Shown here one piece after another: positions 43,861 to 53,019 of a stretch of DNA of 64,000 nt (its first letter is position 1; the number at the start of each line of letters is the position of its first letter). The stretch spans positions 62,001-126,000 of the forward strand of contig JAJDDK010000001.1 in NCBI GenBank assembly GCA_029260345.1. The letters run 5' to 3'. The DNA is from Phycisphaerales bacterium (GTDB lineage Bacteria > Planctomycetota > Phycisphaerae > Phycisphaerales > UBA1924). A program made the position numbers and the translations under genes. The notes beneath the pieces are model-generated. The model searched no databases, was not told the DNA's origin, and saw nothing but the letters and a program-made list of their open reading frames with translations.

Positions 43861-44244
43861 ATGGGCGGATCACTCGGATACGACGGCGGACTCACCTGCT
43901 CCATGCAGTGCGGCGACCTCGACAAGGCCATCGCGTGGTACACCGACCGGCTCGGCTTTGAACTCGTCTATCGCATGGACGACATGGGCTGGTGCGAAAT
44001 GAAATCACCGGTCGAGCGCGTCAACGTCGGCCTCTCGCAAGTCGAGAAGCCGGAAGTCAAAGGCGGCGCCACGCTCACCTTCGGCGTGAAAGACATCGCC
44101 AAAGCGCGCAAGCAACTCGAATCTCAGGATGTGCGCTTTGACGGTGACACCATGACGATTCCCGACATGGTGAGCCTGGCGACGTTTTTCGACGCCGACG
44201 GCAACAAATTGATGTTGTATCAGGATCATTCAGGTCAAGGCTGA
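43861..44244 (+). CDS. Glyoxalase/VOC-family protein
   Basis: A 127-residue single-domain vicinal oxygen chelate protein. It has an N-terminal LDKAIAWYTDRLGFELVYRM and a C-terminal VSLATFFDADGNKLMLYQ, with the final Glu ligand of many VOC enzymes replaced by Gln-containing LYQ. The substrate is unknown; candidates are dioxygenase-like, antibiotic-resistance-like or glyoxalase-like roles. AAGGGG eight bases before ATG 43861 defines the start. It is divergent from the HxlR-like gene and followed 29 bp later by a DUF6265 gene. Confidence 0.8.
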   Translation: MGGSLGYDGGLTCSMQCGDLDKAIAWYTDRLGFELVYRMDDMGWCEMKSPVERVNVGLSQVEKPEVKGGATLTFGVKDIAKARKQLESQDVRFDGDTMTIPDMVSLATFFDADGNKLMLYQDHSGQG

Positions 44245-44273
44245 GCGCGCAGCGCCGCTATCAGGAGCAAGCA

Positions 44274-44816
44274 ATGTCCAGAAATTTCTCGTCCATACTG
44301 ATTGTCTTGGCGCTCGGCGCCGCGCTGTTCGCGGGCGGCTTGGCCGCGAACGTGTCGCATGCTGACGAAACGCCCGCGACGGCTTCATCCCCCACCATCA
44401 ACGATCTCGCCTTTCTGTCCGGCGGCTGGTCCGGCGAGATGTTTGGCGGTGTCGGCGAGGAGTATTGGTCCCCGCCCAACGGTGGATCCATCCTCGCGGC
44501 GTTCCGTCTCATCCAAGGCGGAAAGACCGCGATGACGGAGTACATCCTCGTTCTTGAAGAAGATGACGGCGTCTTCATGCGATTCAAGCATTTCAACAAC
44601 GACTACACCACATGGGAAAAAGACGCGCCGAACACCTTCAAACTCACCGAAGTGAAAAACAATCGCGCCGTCTTTATCGCGCCAAGTTCGGAACAGAAAC
44701 TCGGCCACCTGATTTATCGCCTCGAAGGCGACACGCTGTATGTCAAGGTCGGCGCGACGCAAGACATCGAAAATAACACCGGCGCGATGTCGTTGAAGTT
44801 TGAGCGAAAGCATTGA
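44274..44816 (+). CDS. DUF6265-like exported protein
   Basis: A 180-residue protein with a signal peptide (AANVSHADE). The core INDLAFLSGGWSGEMFGGVG followed by EEYWSPPNGGSILAAFRL matches the small beta-barrel DUF6265 family, often annotated as of unknown function in lipid or metabolite contexts. AGGAG precedes the ATG. It is probably co-transcribed with the VOC gene and regulated by the divergent HxlR-type protein. Confidence 0.7.
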   Translation: MSRNFSSILIVLALGAALFAGGLAANVSHADETPATASSPTINDLAFLSGGWSGEMFGGVGEEYWSPPNGGSILAAFRLIQGGKTAMTEYILVLEEDDGVFMRFKHFNNDYTTWEKDAPNTFKLTEVKNNRAVFIAPSSEQKLGHLIYRLEGDTLYVKVGATQDIENNTGAMSLKFERKH

Positions 44817-44833
44817 GGGGGAGTAGGGATCAA

Positions 44834-44873
44834 GGCAGCGAGGCAGCGAGGCAGCGAGGCAGCGAGGGAGCGA
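44834..44873 (+). repeat. Short tandem repeat of GGCAGCGA
   Basis: Four perfect GGCAGCGA octamers (44834-44865) and one GGGAGCGA variant (44866-44873) lie in the 189-bp convergent gap between the DUF6265 gene and alaS. Variable-number change is possible; no coding role is seen. Confidence 0.8.
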
Positions 44874-44893
44874 GGGAAACAGAATCAGTGTGC

Positions 44894-44911
44894 CACTGCT
44901 CTTGAGCAGTG
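44894..44911. terminator. 18-bp inverted repeat in the convergent DUF6265/alaS gap
   Basis: CACTGCTC-TT-GAGCAGTG is a perfect 8+2+8 inverted repeat. It lies between two converging genes and could end transcription from either side, but no T-run follows. The remainder of the gap shows nothing else. Confidence 0.4.
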
Positions 44912-45005
44912 ACAGGGCGTCAATACTCCCAAGGCCGCACAACAGCACTTCTCAACCCTCCCCACCCTCCGTCTACCTCCGCGTTCAACCTCTTCGTGCC
45001 AACCC

Positions 45006-47879
45006 TCAACCCACTCGAGCCGCTGCGAACTCTTCTGCCGCGCGCATGGCGTCAGGCAGTTTCTTCGGATCTGTACCGCCACCCTGCGCGGAGTCCGGAC
45101 GACCGCCGCCCTTGCCGCCGCACGCTTCAGCCGCGGCTCGCACCCAGTCGCCAGCCTTCAACCCGCTCTTGATGCGCGATTCGGACACGCTCGCTGCGAT
45201 TGACACCTTGCCCTCATCATCATCCGCACTGAGCAGCATGATCGCGGCGTCCATGTGCTTGGCTCGCACTGCATCCATCGCCGCCAGCAGCGCGCCTCGA
45301 TCGCTCCCTGCCGGAACTGTTCCGATGATCACCGGGCCACTGGCGCTTGTCGCGATGGCGCGAGCCGCATCGACTGCGACATCACGCCCCGCCGCAGCCG
45401 CCGCCTTGCGGACGGACTTCAAACGCTCCTGCAAACCTTCAAGCGCCGAGCGAATCGCGGCTTTGTCCGTGTAGGGAATCGTCTGCGTTTCCAGCGCTTC
45501 CAGCACCGCGTGCGTTTCGCCTTCGAGCGCGGCACCATCGAGCTGCGCTGCATTCTCAAGTCGCATGCGGAGAGCGCCGCCTGCGTCAATCGCTTCCTGA
45601 GCCGCAGCGCCGGTCAGGCATACCACACGGCGCACGCCCTTGGCGACGGCTTCTTCATCTATCAGCGCAAACGCCACCGCTTTGCCCGTGCTTTGCAAGT
45701 GCGTCCCGCCGCAGAACTCGACGGAATACTCATGCCACTGCTCGTTCGCAGGATTCGCGACAAGCTCCTCCACCGGCGCGCCGATGGACACCACGCGCAC
45801 AGGATCGGGATACGTTTCGCCGAAGACGGCGCGCACACCATTCACACTCTTCGCCGTCGCCAGCGGCGCCTCAGCGGCGCTCACCGGCAAGTCCTTCGCA
45901 ATGCTCTCTCGAACGATGCGTTCGATGCGCTCCGCCTCGCTCGCCTTCACTGACGCGTTGTGGCTGAAGTCGAAGCGCAGACGATCCGGCGCCACCAGCG
46001 AGCCTTTTTGATCGATATGATCCCCCAGCGTTTCGCGCAAGGCAAAGTTCAGCAGGTGTGTTCCAGTGTGATTCGCCATTGTTTGTTCGCGGCGGATCTT
46101 GGCGAGCCGCACTTCGACGGTGTCGCCGGCGCGAAGTTCGCCCTTCTTGATGCGACCGATGTGCAGCACATAGCCCGCCGTGGCGCGTGTGTCTTCAATG
46201 ACGAACTCCCCGCCTTCGTTCTTGTCTCGCACATTGGAACGCGACTCGCGCGTCACCACGAGGCGCCCGGCGTCGCCGACCTGCCCGCCCGATTCGGCGT
46301 AATGATTGGTCTTGTCCAGCACGATGGCGAAACGATTCGTCGGGCGCGTGTGTGACGCCTCGACGTTTTCGTCGAGATCATTGCCATTCCAGATGGCGCG
46401 GACGGTCGCGTGAATCGGCCGCATCTCGGGGTCGTACTTCGCGGTGTCGTCCGTCGGTTTGACGTTCATACCTTGGAGACCGGCGACGGCGTCCGTCGTC
46501 AGTGCGCTCACCGTGTCGGCGCCGCCGCCACCAGCGCCGGCGCGGCTGCGTTCACGGGCCTCCTCCATCAGTTTGTGAAAGCCTTCGACGTCAACGGTGA
46601 GGCCGCGCTCTTCGGCCATGATTTGTGTGAGGTCGATGGGGAAGCCGTAGGTGTCGTGGAGTTTGAAGGCGTCTTCAGAGCTGAGTTGACCTGATCCCGC
46701 AGATTCCTGAAACAGCGCAATGCCGCGATCAAGTGTGCGACCAAACGCCTCCTCTTCCTCGCGAATCACCTCAATCACGCGCTTCGGATTCTTCTTGAGC
46801 TCCGGGAAGAACTCTCCCATCTGTTCAATCAACGTCGGCGCCAGTTCACACAGGAACGGCCCGGTCGCACCGAGTGTTTGCCGCCCATGGCGCACGGCGC
46901 GGCGAAGAATCCGCCGCAGCACGTAGCCGCGCCCTTCGTTGGATGGGTCAGCGCCGTCCGTGATCGCAAACACGAGCGCGCGAATGTGATCCGCAATCAC
47001 GCGATAGGCGATGTCTTTCGGGTCTTTCAAATCGCCCGCATACGGCGCCGCGCCCGTGATCTCCTGAATCTTCGCAAACAGCGGCGTGAAGATGTCCGTG
47101 TCATAGTTGCTGCGCTTGCCCTGAATCACGCGCGTGATGCGCTCAAGGCCGAGTCCGGTGTCGACATGTTTGGCTGGCAGCGGGCGCAGCCCGGACTCCG
47201 TCCGGTTGAACTGGATGAACACGAGGTTCCACAATTCGATGACTTCTTCGTGATCCTTGTTCACGAGGTCGCGCCCGGGGCTGGTGCTGCGCTCGGCTTC
47301 GGGGCGGGAGTCAATGTGGATTTCGCTGCACGGGCCGCAGGGGCCGGTGTCGCCCATCTCCCAGAAGTTGTCCTTCATGTTGCCGGGCAGCACGTGGTCG
47401 GGCGGCAGGTGGCGCAGCCAGAGTTCTTTCGCTTCGTCATCCGGCGCGAGACCCTGCGATTCATCGCCGCCGAAATACGTCGCGTACAACTGCGCGGCGG
47501 GGATTTTCCACACTTCCGTCATGAGCTCCCACGCCCAGTCGATCGCTTCCTTTTTGAAGTAATCACCAAACGACCAGTTGCCGAGCATTTCGAAAAACGT
47601 GTGGTGATAGAAGTCGCGCCCGACGTCATCAAGATCGTTGTGCTTGCCGCCAGCGCGGATGCACTTCTGACTGTTCACCGCGCGCTTCAGCTTCGCGAGA
47701 TCACTCGAGGGATCAACCTGCCCGAGGAAGATCGGCTTGAACTGGTTCATCCCCGCGTTGGTGAAAAGCAGTGTCGGATCATCGTGCGGCACGACGGGCG
47801 ACGACGGCGCGAAAGTATGCCCGTGCTTCTTGATGAAGTAGTCGATGAACTGCTGGCGAATTTCGGTGGACGTAGGCAT
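45006..47879 (-). CDS. alaS: Alanine--tRNA ligase
   Basis: A 957-residue class II synthetase in the normal AlaS order. The catalytic domain opens with IRQQFIDYFIKKHGHTF and contains SSPVVPHDDPTLLFTNAGMN. The editing domain has HTGTHLLNFALRETLG and CGGTHLQSTG. The C-terminal domain ends with GGKGGGRPDSAQGGG. All key His/Cys editing residues are present. A - strand TATACT (47930-47925) about 45 bases upstream of the ATG is a plausible -10. The stop is followed by the repeat-bearing convergent gap. Confidence 0.97.
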   Translation of the reverse strand: MPTSTEIRQQFIDYFIKKHGHTFAPSSPVVPHDDPTLLFTNAGMNQFKPIFLGQVDPSSDLAKLKRAVNSQKCIRAGGKHNDLDDVGRDFYHHTFFEMLGNWSFGDYFKKEAIDWAWELMTEVWKIPAAQLYATYFGGDESQGLAPDDEAKELWLRHLPPDHVLPGNMKDNFWEMGDTGPCGPCSEIHIDSRPEAERSTSPGRDLVNKDHEEVIELWNLVFIQFNRTESGLRPLPAKHVDTGLGLERITRVIQGKRSNYDTDIFTPLFAKIQEITGAAPYAGDLKDPKDIAYRVIADHIRALVFAITDGADPSNEGRGYVLRRILRRAVRHGRQTLGATGPFLCELAPTLIEQMGEFFPELKKNPKRVIEVIREEEEAFGRTLDRGIALFQESAGSGQLSSEDAFKLHDTYGFPIDLTQIMAEERGLTVDVEGFHKLMEEARERSRAGAGGGGADTVSALTTDAVAGLQGMNVKPTDDTAKYDPEMRPIHATVRAIWNGNDLDENVEASHTRPTNRFAIVLDKTNHYAESGGQVGDAGRLVVTRESRSNVRDKNEGGEFVIEDTRATAGYVLHIGRIKKGELRAGDTVEVRLAKIRREQTMANHTGTHLLNFALRETLGDHIDQKGSLVAPDRLRFDFSHNASVKASEAERIERIVRESIAKDLPVSAAEAPLATAKSVNGVRAVFGETYPDPVRVVSIGAPVEELVANPANEQWHEYSVEFCGGTHLQSTGKAVAFALIDEEAVAKGVRRVVCLTGAAAQEAIDAGGALRMRLENAAQLDGAALEGETHAVLEALETQTIPYTDKAAIRSALEGLQERLKSVRKAAAAAGRDVAVDAARAIATSASGPVIIGTVPAGSDRGALLAAMDAVRAKHMDAAIMLLSADDDEGKVSIAASVSESRIKSGLKAGDWVRAAAEACGGKGGGRPDSAQGGGTDPKKLPDAMRAAEEFAAARVG

Positions 47880-47940
47880 GGATTTCGTTCGTTTGAAGGC
47901 GTTTCTATTGGTTGGCGAGCGGGGAGTATAGAGCCGCGAA

Positions 47941-48104
47941 ATCCCTCTCCCCCTAGGAGAGGGTGGCCGAGCGAAGCGAGGTCGGGTGAGGGTCGAATAT
48001 GTCCTGTTTTCCGGCGCCTGCGCGAAACCTGAAGGAAGGAGACTTGGCCCTCACCCGGCGGCGCTCCGCTTCGCCGACCTCTCCCAAGGGGAGAGGTGGA
48101 GAGA
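47941..48104 (+). repeat. 164-bp intergenic repeat, copy 1
   Basis: The unit starts ATCCCTCTCCCCC, contains GGCCGAGCGAAGCGAGGTCG and GGGTGAGGGTCGAAT, then GGCCCTCACCCGGCGGCGCT and CTTCGCCGACCTCTCCC, and ends GAGAGGTGGAGAGA. Parts of the 5' half are complementary to the 3' half, so the element can fold. It lies upstream of alaS, between alaS and the FAH gene. Confidence 0.85.
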
Positions 48105-48268
48105 ATCCCTCTCCCCCTGGGAGAGGGTGGCCGAGCGAAGCGAGGTCGGGTGAGGGTCGAATGAGTCCTGTTTTGCGGTGCGTTTGCTGATCCTGAGGGG
48201 AAAAGTCTCGGCCCTCACCCGGCGGCGCTTTGCTTCGCCGACCTCTCCCAGTGGGAGAGGTGGAGAGC
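48105..48268 (+). repeat. 164-bp intergenic repeat, copy 2 (direct tandem), followed by a remnant
   Basis: A directly adjacent second copy of equal length, differing from copy 1 mainly in the central 60 bases and a few scattered positions. A short truncated relative (CCCTCACCCCGGCCCTCTCC...GGGGGGAGAGGG) continues to about 48304, almost touching the FAH gene stop. Such GGGTGAGGG/CTCTCCCC elements are widely dispersed in bacterial genomes. Confidence 0.85.
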
Positions 48269-48308
48269 CCCTCACCCCGGCCCTCTCCCGGGGGGAGAGG
48301 GAGGAGAA

Positions 48309-49019
48309 TTATTCCTCACGCACGCGGCTCGTCAGCGTCCCCAGCCCCGAGATTCCTACCTCGACCACGTCGCCGTCTTTCAAGAAGCGCGGCGGCTTGC
48401 GGGCGAAACCCACTCCGGCCGGTGTTCCGGTCAGGATCACGGTTCCGGGGAGCAGCGTCGTGCCGCGGGTGATCTCTGCGACCAGCGTCACGACCGGGAA
48501 CATCATCATGCTGGTGGACGACCGCTGCATCTCTTCGCCGTTGAGGCGCGTGACCAGCTCCAGCGACTGCGGATCAGGAACATCGCTCGCGGGCGTCACG
48601 TGAGGCCCCGTCGGGCAGAACGTGTCAAAGCCCTTGCCGCGATTGAACTGTCCGCCGGAGCCTTCCTTCTGCCACCAACGCGCTGACACATCATTGGCGC
48701 AGCAGTACCCAAGCACGACATCAAGCGCACTCGCCAGCGGCACATCACGGCAGCGCTCGCCGATGATCACCGCAAGCTCGCCCTCGAAATCCACCTGTTC
48801 GCGATCCTGGCAGATCTTCGGGATGACGATGTCTTCGGTCGGCAGGGCCGCTGCGAGCGGATTCTTGGAAAACAGCATGGGCCGCTCGGGCCGGTCGCCG
48901 CCCATCTCCTGCGCATGTTCGGCGTAGTTGCGGCCAACGCCGATGATGTGTCGAATCAGCAGTGGCTCAGCGCCGGCGCGTTCGACGGCGACGCCCCATT
49001 CGGTGCGGATGAAGTTCAT
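48309..49019 (-). CDS. Fumarylacetoacetate hydrolase (FAH)-family protein
   Basis: A 236-residue enzyme of the FAH fold. It has IGVGRNYAEHAQEMG, the metal-binding DFEGELAVIIG (EGE) and GYCCANDVSARWWQKEG. The C-terminal block includes TLLPGTVILTGTPAGVG. Typical reactions are hydrolysis or decarboxylation of 2-oxo acids with Mg; the substrate is unknown. ATG 49019 (MNFIRTEWG) is preferred over 49061. It reads toward the repeat array and is not clearly in an operon. Confidence 0.85.
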   Translation of the reverse strand: MNFIRTEWGVAVERAGAEPLLIRHIIGVGRNYAEHAQEMGGDRPERPMLFSKNPLAAALPTEDIVIPKICQDREQVDFEGELAVIIGERCRDVPLASALDVVLGYCCANDVSARWWQKEGSGGQFNRGKGFDTFCPTGPHVTPASDVPDPQSLELVTRLNGEEMQRSSTSMMMFPVVTLVAEITRGTTLLPGTVILTGTPAGVGFARKPPRFLKDGDVVEVGISGLGTLTSRVREE

Positions 49020-49098
49020 AGGGGCGAAGTGTAGAGAATCGCTGCGGGACAGCCGCGCCAACGTACCGGCGAGGCGCCCGGTCCACCGCCTGCGGCCA

Positions 49099-51060
49099 TC
49101 ACTGGATTTCGACGTTCATCAGCGCCTTCTTCGCGGCGTCGCTGCCCTGCTCCATCTGCTCGCGCAGCGTGCGGTAGTCGTCCATGCCGGGCGGCTCCGG
49201 GAACCAGCGGTCGAAGTTCGGGATGCGATCACTGAACATTTCCGCGAGCTGGTCATACGCGGCTTGCGCGGTGCGCACCGGAGAGCTCCGGTACACGAAC
49301 GACGCCTCGACCGGGAGCTGCATTTGTGCGCCGCTGGTGAGCTGCAGCATGACTTCAATAAGCACGCCGGCTTCGGCGTCGATGTAGATCGGTGGAATAA
49401 ACGCCATGCGGTTGGCGTTGGGGTCCGCCGTCGTCATGCGGTTCTGCCGCTCCTGGTAGTACTGATGCACGTCGTAGGCGTACTTGCGCTGCTTCTGGAA
49501 GACATCACGGTTGCGCATGAGCAAGCCGCGCAGGAAAGCGTCCCGAAGCGACGCCACCAGCTCCGTCGCGGCGAAGTTCGGCGAGGTCATGCGCTCTTCG
49601 AAGTCCAACTTGATGAACTCATCGAGCGGCATGCCGAGCTCGTATTCGCTCTCGACGTAATTGATTCCTTCCCACGTGCGCAGGTGCTCGAAATACTCCT
49701 CCGCCTTCGCCATGTTGCCCATGCGGTAGTAGATGCGCACCACATCGCGCAGGAAGTTGACGTACCCCATGCCCATGACGCGGAAGGGCTTGTCCTCGCG
49801 CTCGGCGCCGGCGACGTTGTCGAACGAGCCGCGCCGATTGGCTCGCGGCGCCACGATGTTCAGGTATACATCGCCGTAGACATCGACAAAGTCCAGATTC
49901 AGCATCTGCACGTAGCTGTCGTTGATCATGTCGAAGTGAATCGTTCCCCAGCGGAACAGATCCTGCAGCGCGCCCATGATCGTGCGATCAGTATTGGTGA
50001 GATCAAAGTCCTCTTTATTAATGCGGCGCATGCCTTCTTCGAGGCCGCGCGTCGCCCAATACACCGCGTGCGAGCATGGGTGGCGCCAGTCCAGCGGCCC
50101 GTAGGCGCCGGTGTAGCGCAGCATGCGCTCCGGCTCCATGTGGTATTGATCGATCAGAATGCGCTTGCGCACGAATGGGACGAGCGATTGCCATGCCGGG
50201 CCGAGGCGCTCTTCACCCATCAGCGTTTCAAGTTGGGCGTTCCGGTTCGTGTCGGACAATTCCATGCCGGTCGCTTCGCGAATGCCTGAATAATCGAAGA
50301 TCAGGCGCATGGTGAAGAGCCGCAGAAGTTCAAAGTCGAGTTCGAGGTCGGCGTCGCGCTTCAGGCGCATCACGAGTTCCTCGACGAGCGGCTCTTCTTC
50401 GATGAGTTCATCGAGGGTGTTGGGAGCCTCGACAATCTGACGCAAGACGTCCTGCCGCGCGGCGAGCCGCGCTTCGGCCGTGTCCTCGGTGACCTGTGGC
50501 GGCGGGCCCATCACAATGGTCCACTCGCGGGCCAATTCGCGCTTGTAGTACTGATTGGCGTCGTCGGAAATGCCCTGCATCTTGTGGAAAAAGATCCAGG
50601 CGAGTTCCTTGTGCAAAAGCGGATCATTCGGGTTGCGCGGAATGGCTTCATCACGCAGCAATTCGACGCCGGCCTTCACCCACTGCCATCGCTCCGCGGA
50701 CGTGTTCGTCGCGACGGAAATGTTGTACGCCATGTTCCACGCCAAAAAGCTCCACACGCGCGGGAAGCGCGGCTGAAGCTTCGTGATCGTGCGGCTGAGC
50801 TGGATCGCTTCGTGGAACTTGCCTTCCTGCTTGAGCTTTTCAGCGCGGAACCACAGAAGGTTGACGAACAATCCGCGAAAAGCGCCCAGCGCAATGCCGA
50901 CGGCCACTTCCGGCGGATCGCCTTCTTCGGCGCGATCGGTGTAGGTGAGCTGCGAGCGCCCCGCCTCCGCCGCGACGGCCGGCGCCAGGATGCCGGCGCC
51001 GACGACGCTCAGCAGCAGCACCAGCAATGCGGCGATTTGGATGCGCGTTTCAGTTCGCAT
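49099..51060 (-). CDS. Large membrane-anchored helical (TPR-like) protein, last gene of the SPFH/ABC operon
   Basis: A 653-residue protein with one N-terminal membrane segment (IAALLVLLLSVVGAGILAP), placing most of it outside the cytoplasm. Residues about 55-130 have TPR-like helices (GLFVNLLWFRAEKLKQEGKF, HEAIQLSRTITKLQPRFP), and a second TPR-like stretch includes YYRMGNMAKAEEYFEHLRTW. No enzyme motif is visible. The family appears to be planctomycete-type hypothetical; I cannot name it. It follows the ABC permease by 27 bp and should be co-transcribed with it. Confidence 0.7.
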   Translation of the reverse strand: MRTETRIQIAALLVLLLSVVGAGILAPAVAAEAGRSQLTYTDRAEEGDPPEVAVGIALGAFRGLFVNLLWFRAEKLKQEGKFHEAIQLSRTITKLQPRFPRVWSFLAWNMAYNISVATNTSAERWQWVKAGVELLRDEAIPRNPNDPLLHKELAWIFFHKMQGISDDANQYYKRELAREWTIVMGPPPQVTEDTAEARLAARQDVLRQIVEAPNTLDELIEEEPLVEELVMRLKRDADLELDFELLRLFTMRLIFDYSGIREATGMELSDTNRNAQLETLMGEERLGPAWQSLVPFVRKRILIDQYHMEPERMLRYTGAYGPLDWRHPCSHAVYWATRGLEEGMRRINKEDFDLTNTDRTIMGALQDLFRWGTIHFDMINDSYVQMLNLDFVDVYGDVYLNIVAPRANRRGSFDNVAGAEREDKPFRVMGMGYVNFLRDVVRIYYRMGNMAKAEEYFEHLRTWEGINYVESEYELGMPLDEFIKLDFEERMTSPNFAATELVASLRDAFLRGLLMRNRDVFQKQRKYAYDVHQYYQERQNRMTTADPNANRMAFIPPIYIDAEAGVLIEVMLQLTSGAQMQLPVEASFVYRSSPVRTAQAAYDQLAEMFSDRIPNFDRWFPEPPGMDDYRTLREQMEQGSDAAKKALMNVEIQ

Positions 51061-51087
51061 AGGGAGCAGGAAACCTCGAACGGGGCG

Positions 51088-53019
51088 TCAGTGCCCGGAG
51101 TAAATCGCGAGTTCACGCTTTCGGAAGATCGACCAGCCGAGCGCAAGAGAGAGCGCGGACCAGGCCACAATCGTCACAAATCCTCGCGCCAGCGTTCCCC
51201 ATCCTACGAGCCGCCCGTCAACGAGGTTCGCCGAGGGCTTGAGCTCGCCATAGGTCTGAAAAGCAATAGCGATGGGCTTGGCGATCAGGCTCATGAGAAG
51301 GGCGAAAATCTTCACGTTGCCCTCTGTATCGGTGACTGGGTACTCCTCAAGGGAGTCCATGAGGTAGACGGAGGACTCCGCCGCGAAGAGGACAAGCAGC
51401 GTGAGCAGGCATGCAACGGGGAAATTCAGGAATGTCGCGGCTGCGACACCGACGGCGGCGATGAAACCAAGTTTGAGCCACAGCGTGGCGGAAATGCGAA
51501 GGAAGTTCGATTCGTACGAGCCGGCGGTGTACAGAATTTCGAAGCCATCCGGCGGGAAGGTGATGGTGTACGGATTGACGTAGCCCGTCTCAGGATCACC
51601 ATTGAAAACGCGCATCACAACGGCGCCGTCTTCATCGATGGCCAGCGGCGGAATTGAAAATGATTGCGCAATGCCGAGCGCGGATTGTTGTTTGACAAGT
51701 CCGGTCGGGGTCAAGAATGAGACGCGATACAACTCACCGGGCTGATTGCTTCCGGAATTGATCTTGTAGCGCACGGTGAGTGGCCGCTCCAGATCACGCG
51801 CGGAGCCGAGACCGGAGAATCGATAATTTCGGGCGGCGCCCAGGTTTGGCGGCACGGCGAGGAATTGCTGCTCCGCCTGCTTCACCAGCTCGTCGCGCAT
51901 TTCCTCTTCGAGAGCGGCGAGTCGATCCGGATCGTCACGCAGCGCGAAGTCACGCTGCATGGCGTCTTCGAGCCGCTGGCGCACCGCATCGTTGAGACGC
52001 ACGGGATCAATTTCGACTTCGTCAACCGTGGCGCCGGCGCGGGCCGTCAGCACTTGCGATTCGAGGATTTGCCGATCCTGCGTGATGCCCGGTCGCCCGT
52101 CCTCCATCAGGAACGGTCGGATCTCCCCTTGTGCCGGTTGATTGCGCAGGTATTCCACGAAAATAAAGACGCCCGTCGCCGACACGCTGAGCAGTGCGAG
52201 ATTCAACGTCATCACGCCGATCCATTTGCCCAGGATGTATGTGATCGGGCGCACCGGCTTGACCATCGTCTGCCAGATCAGCCGGTCGCGCTGTTCGAAC
52301 GCGACCGTTGCGACAGAGAAGAAAAGTGTCAGAAGCGCCAGCACCCAGAACGTCGCCGTGGCGCTGTATTGCAAGAACGACTGCACGCGATAGCGCAGCG
52401 GCTGGGCTTCATCCAGAAGCCCCGGGAGCGCGGAGAGCAGGAAGATGAGCGCAACGATGAAGATCACACCGATCTTCATGCGGAGCGCTTCGTCCAGCAC
52501 ATTGCGCGCGATGGCGATGACCGCGCGATCACCTGAAAGCGCTGTGCGCAGCGCTTGCACCAGCACCGTGAAACATGCCGTCAGCGCGATGGTGCCAAGG
52601 GCGATTTGCCCGAAGGCGCGCGTCGGTTCGAAAAAGTACAACGGGCCAGCCGCAACCACGGCGACGAGCAGCAGCGCGAGGTATGTGATCGCCAGCCCGA
52701 GCCAGATCACAATCGTCGCGATGCCCGCGACAGAAAGCGCGCCGACGCCGACAGCGATCCAGGCGCTTGAGGTGCGAATCCGGGCGCGGAGCGCTTCGGC
52801 CGTCAGTGTCGGGGCAGGCACATCGGTCGCTTCCGGCGATGCCGCGGCGCCGGCCGCGCTTTCCACCGCGCGCGCCGCGGCGCCGTCGCCAATCGCCGAC
52901 GCCAGCCAGACCGAATAGGAAACCGTCACGGCGATCACCACGAGCGCCGTTGCCACCAGCTTGAATCGCTTGCTCTTCTGAAGCCGATCGAGACGACCGG
53001 CCAGGTCGCGCAGCCTCAC
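51088..53019 (-). CDS. ABC-2-type transporter permease with large extracytoplasmic domain
   Basis: A 643-residue protein with a helix near residue 20-40, a cluster of helices about 95-310, an outside domain of about 200 residues (about 315-515; includes QPGELYRVSFLTPTGLVKQQ) and further helices at 520-640. The block TMVKPVRPITYILGKWIG matches VISKPVGRPIFVIGKYLG of the permease gene at 59061, so the two are related. The start overlaps the ATPase stop by four bases. No substrate can be assigned. Confidence 0.75.
   Translation of the reverse strand: MRLRDLAGRLDRLQKSKRFKLVATALVVIAVTVSYSVWLASAIGDGAAARAVESAAGAAASPEATDVPAPTLTAEALRARIRTSSAWIAVGVGALSVAGIATIVIWLGLAITYLALLLVAVVAAGPLYFFEPTRAFGQIALGTIALTACFTVLVQALRTALSGDRAVIAIARNVLDEALRMKIGVIFIVALIFLLSALPGLLDEAQPLRYRVQSFLQYSATATFWVLALLTLFFSVATVAFEQRDRLIWQTMVKPVRPITYILGKWIGVMTLNLALLSVSATGVFIFVEYLRNQPAQGEIRPFLMEDGRPGITQDRQILESQVLTARAGATVDEVEIDPVRLNDAVRQRLEDAMQRDFALRDDPDRLAALEEEMRDELVKQAEQQFLAVPPNLGAARNYRFSGLGSARDLERPLTVRYKINSGSNQPGELYRVSFLTPTGLVKQQSALGIAQSFSIPPLAIDEDGAVVMRVFNGDPETGYVNPYTITFPPDGFEILYTAGSYESNFLRISATLWLKLGFIAAVGVAAATFLNFPVACLLTLLVLFAAESSVYLMDSLEEYPVTDTEGNVKIFALLMSLIAKPIAIAFQTYGELKPSANLVDGRLVGWGTLARGFVTIVAWSALSLALGWSIFRKRELAIYSGH

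Noticed and set aside
46878-48032. 384-codon + strand open frame opposite alaS
   Set aside because: Lies antisense to the conserved alaS catalytic domain and continues into the repeat array; composition is not protein-like.
47941-48304. CRISPR array
   Set aside because: There are two 164-bp units directly adjacent, not short repeats separated by unique spacers, and no cas genes.
48928-50289. 453-codon + strand frame opposite the TPR-like gene
   Set aside because: Shadow frame; the - strand frame has a signal anchor and helix repeats and sits in an operon.
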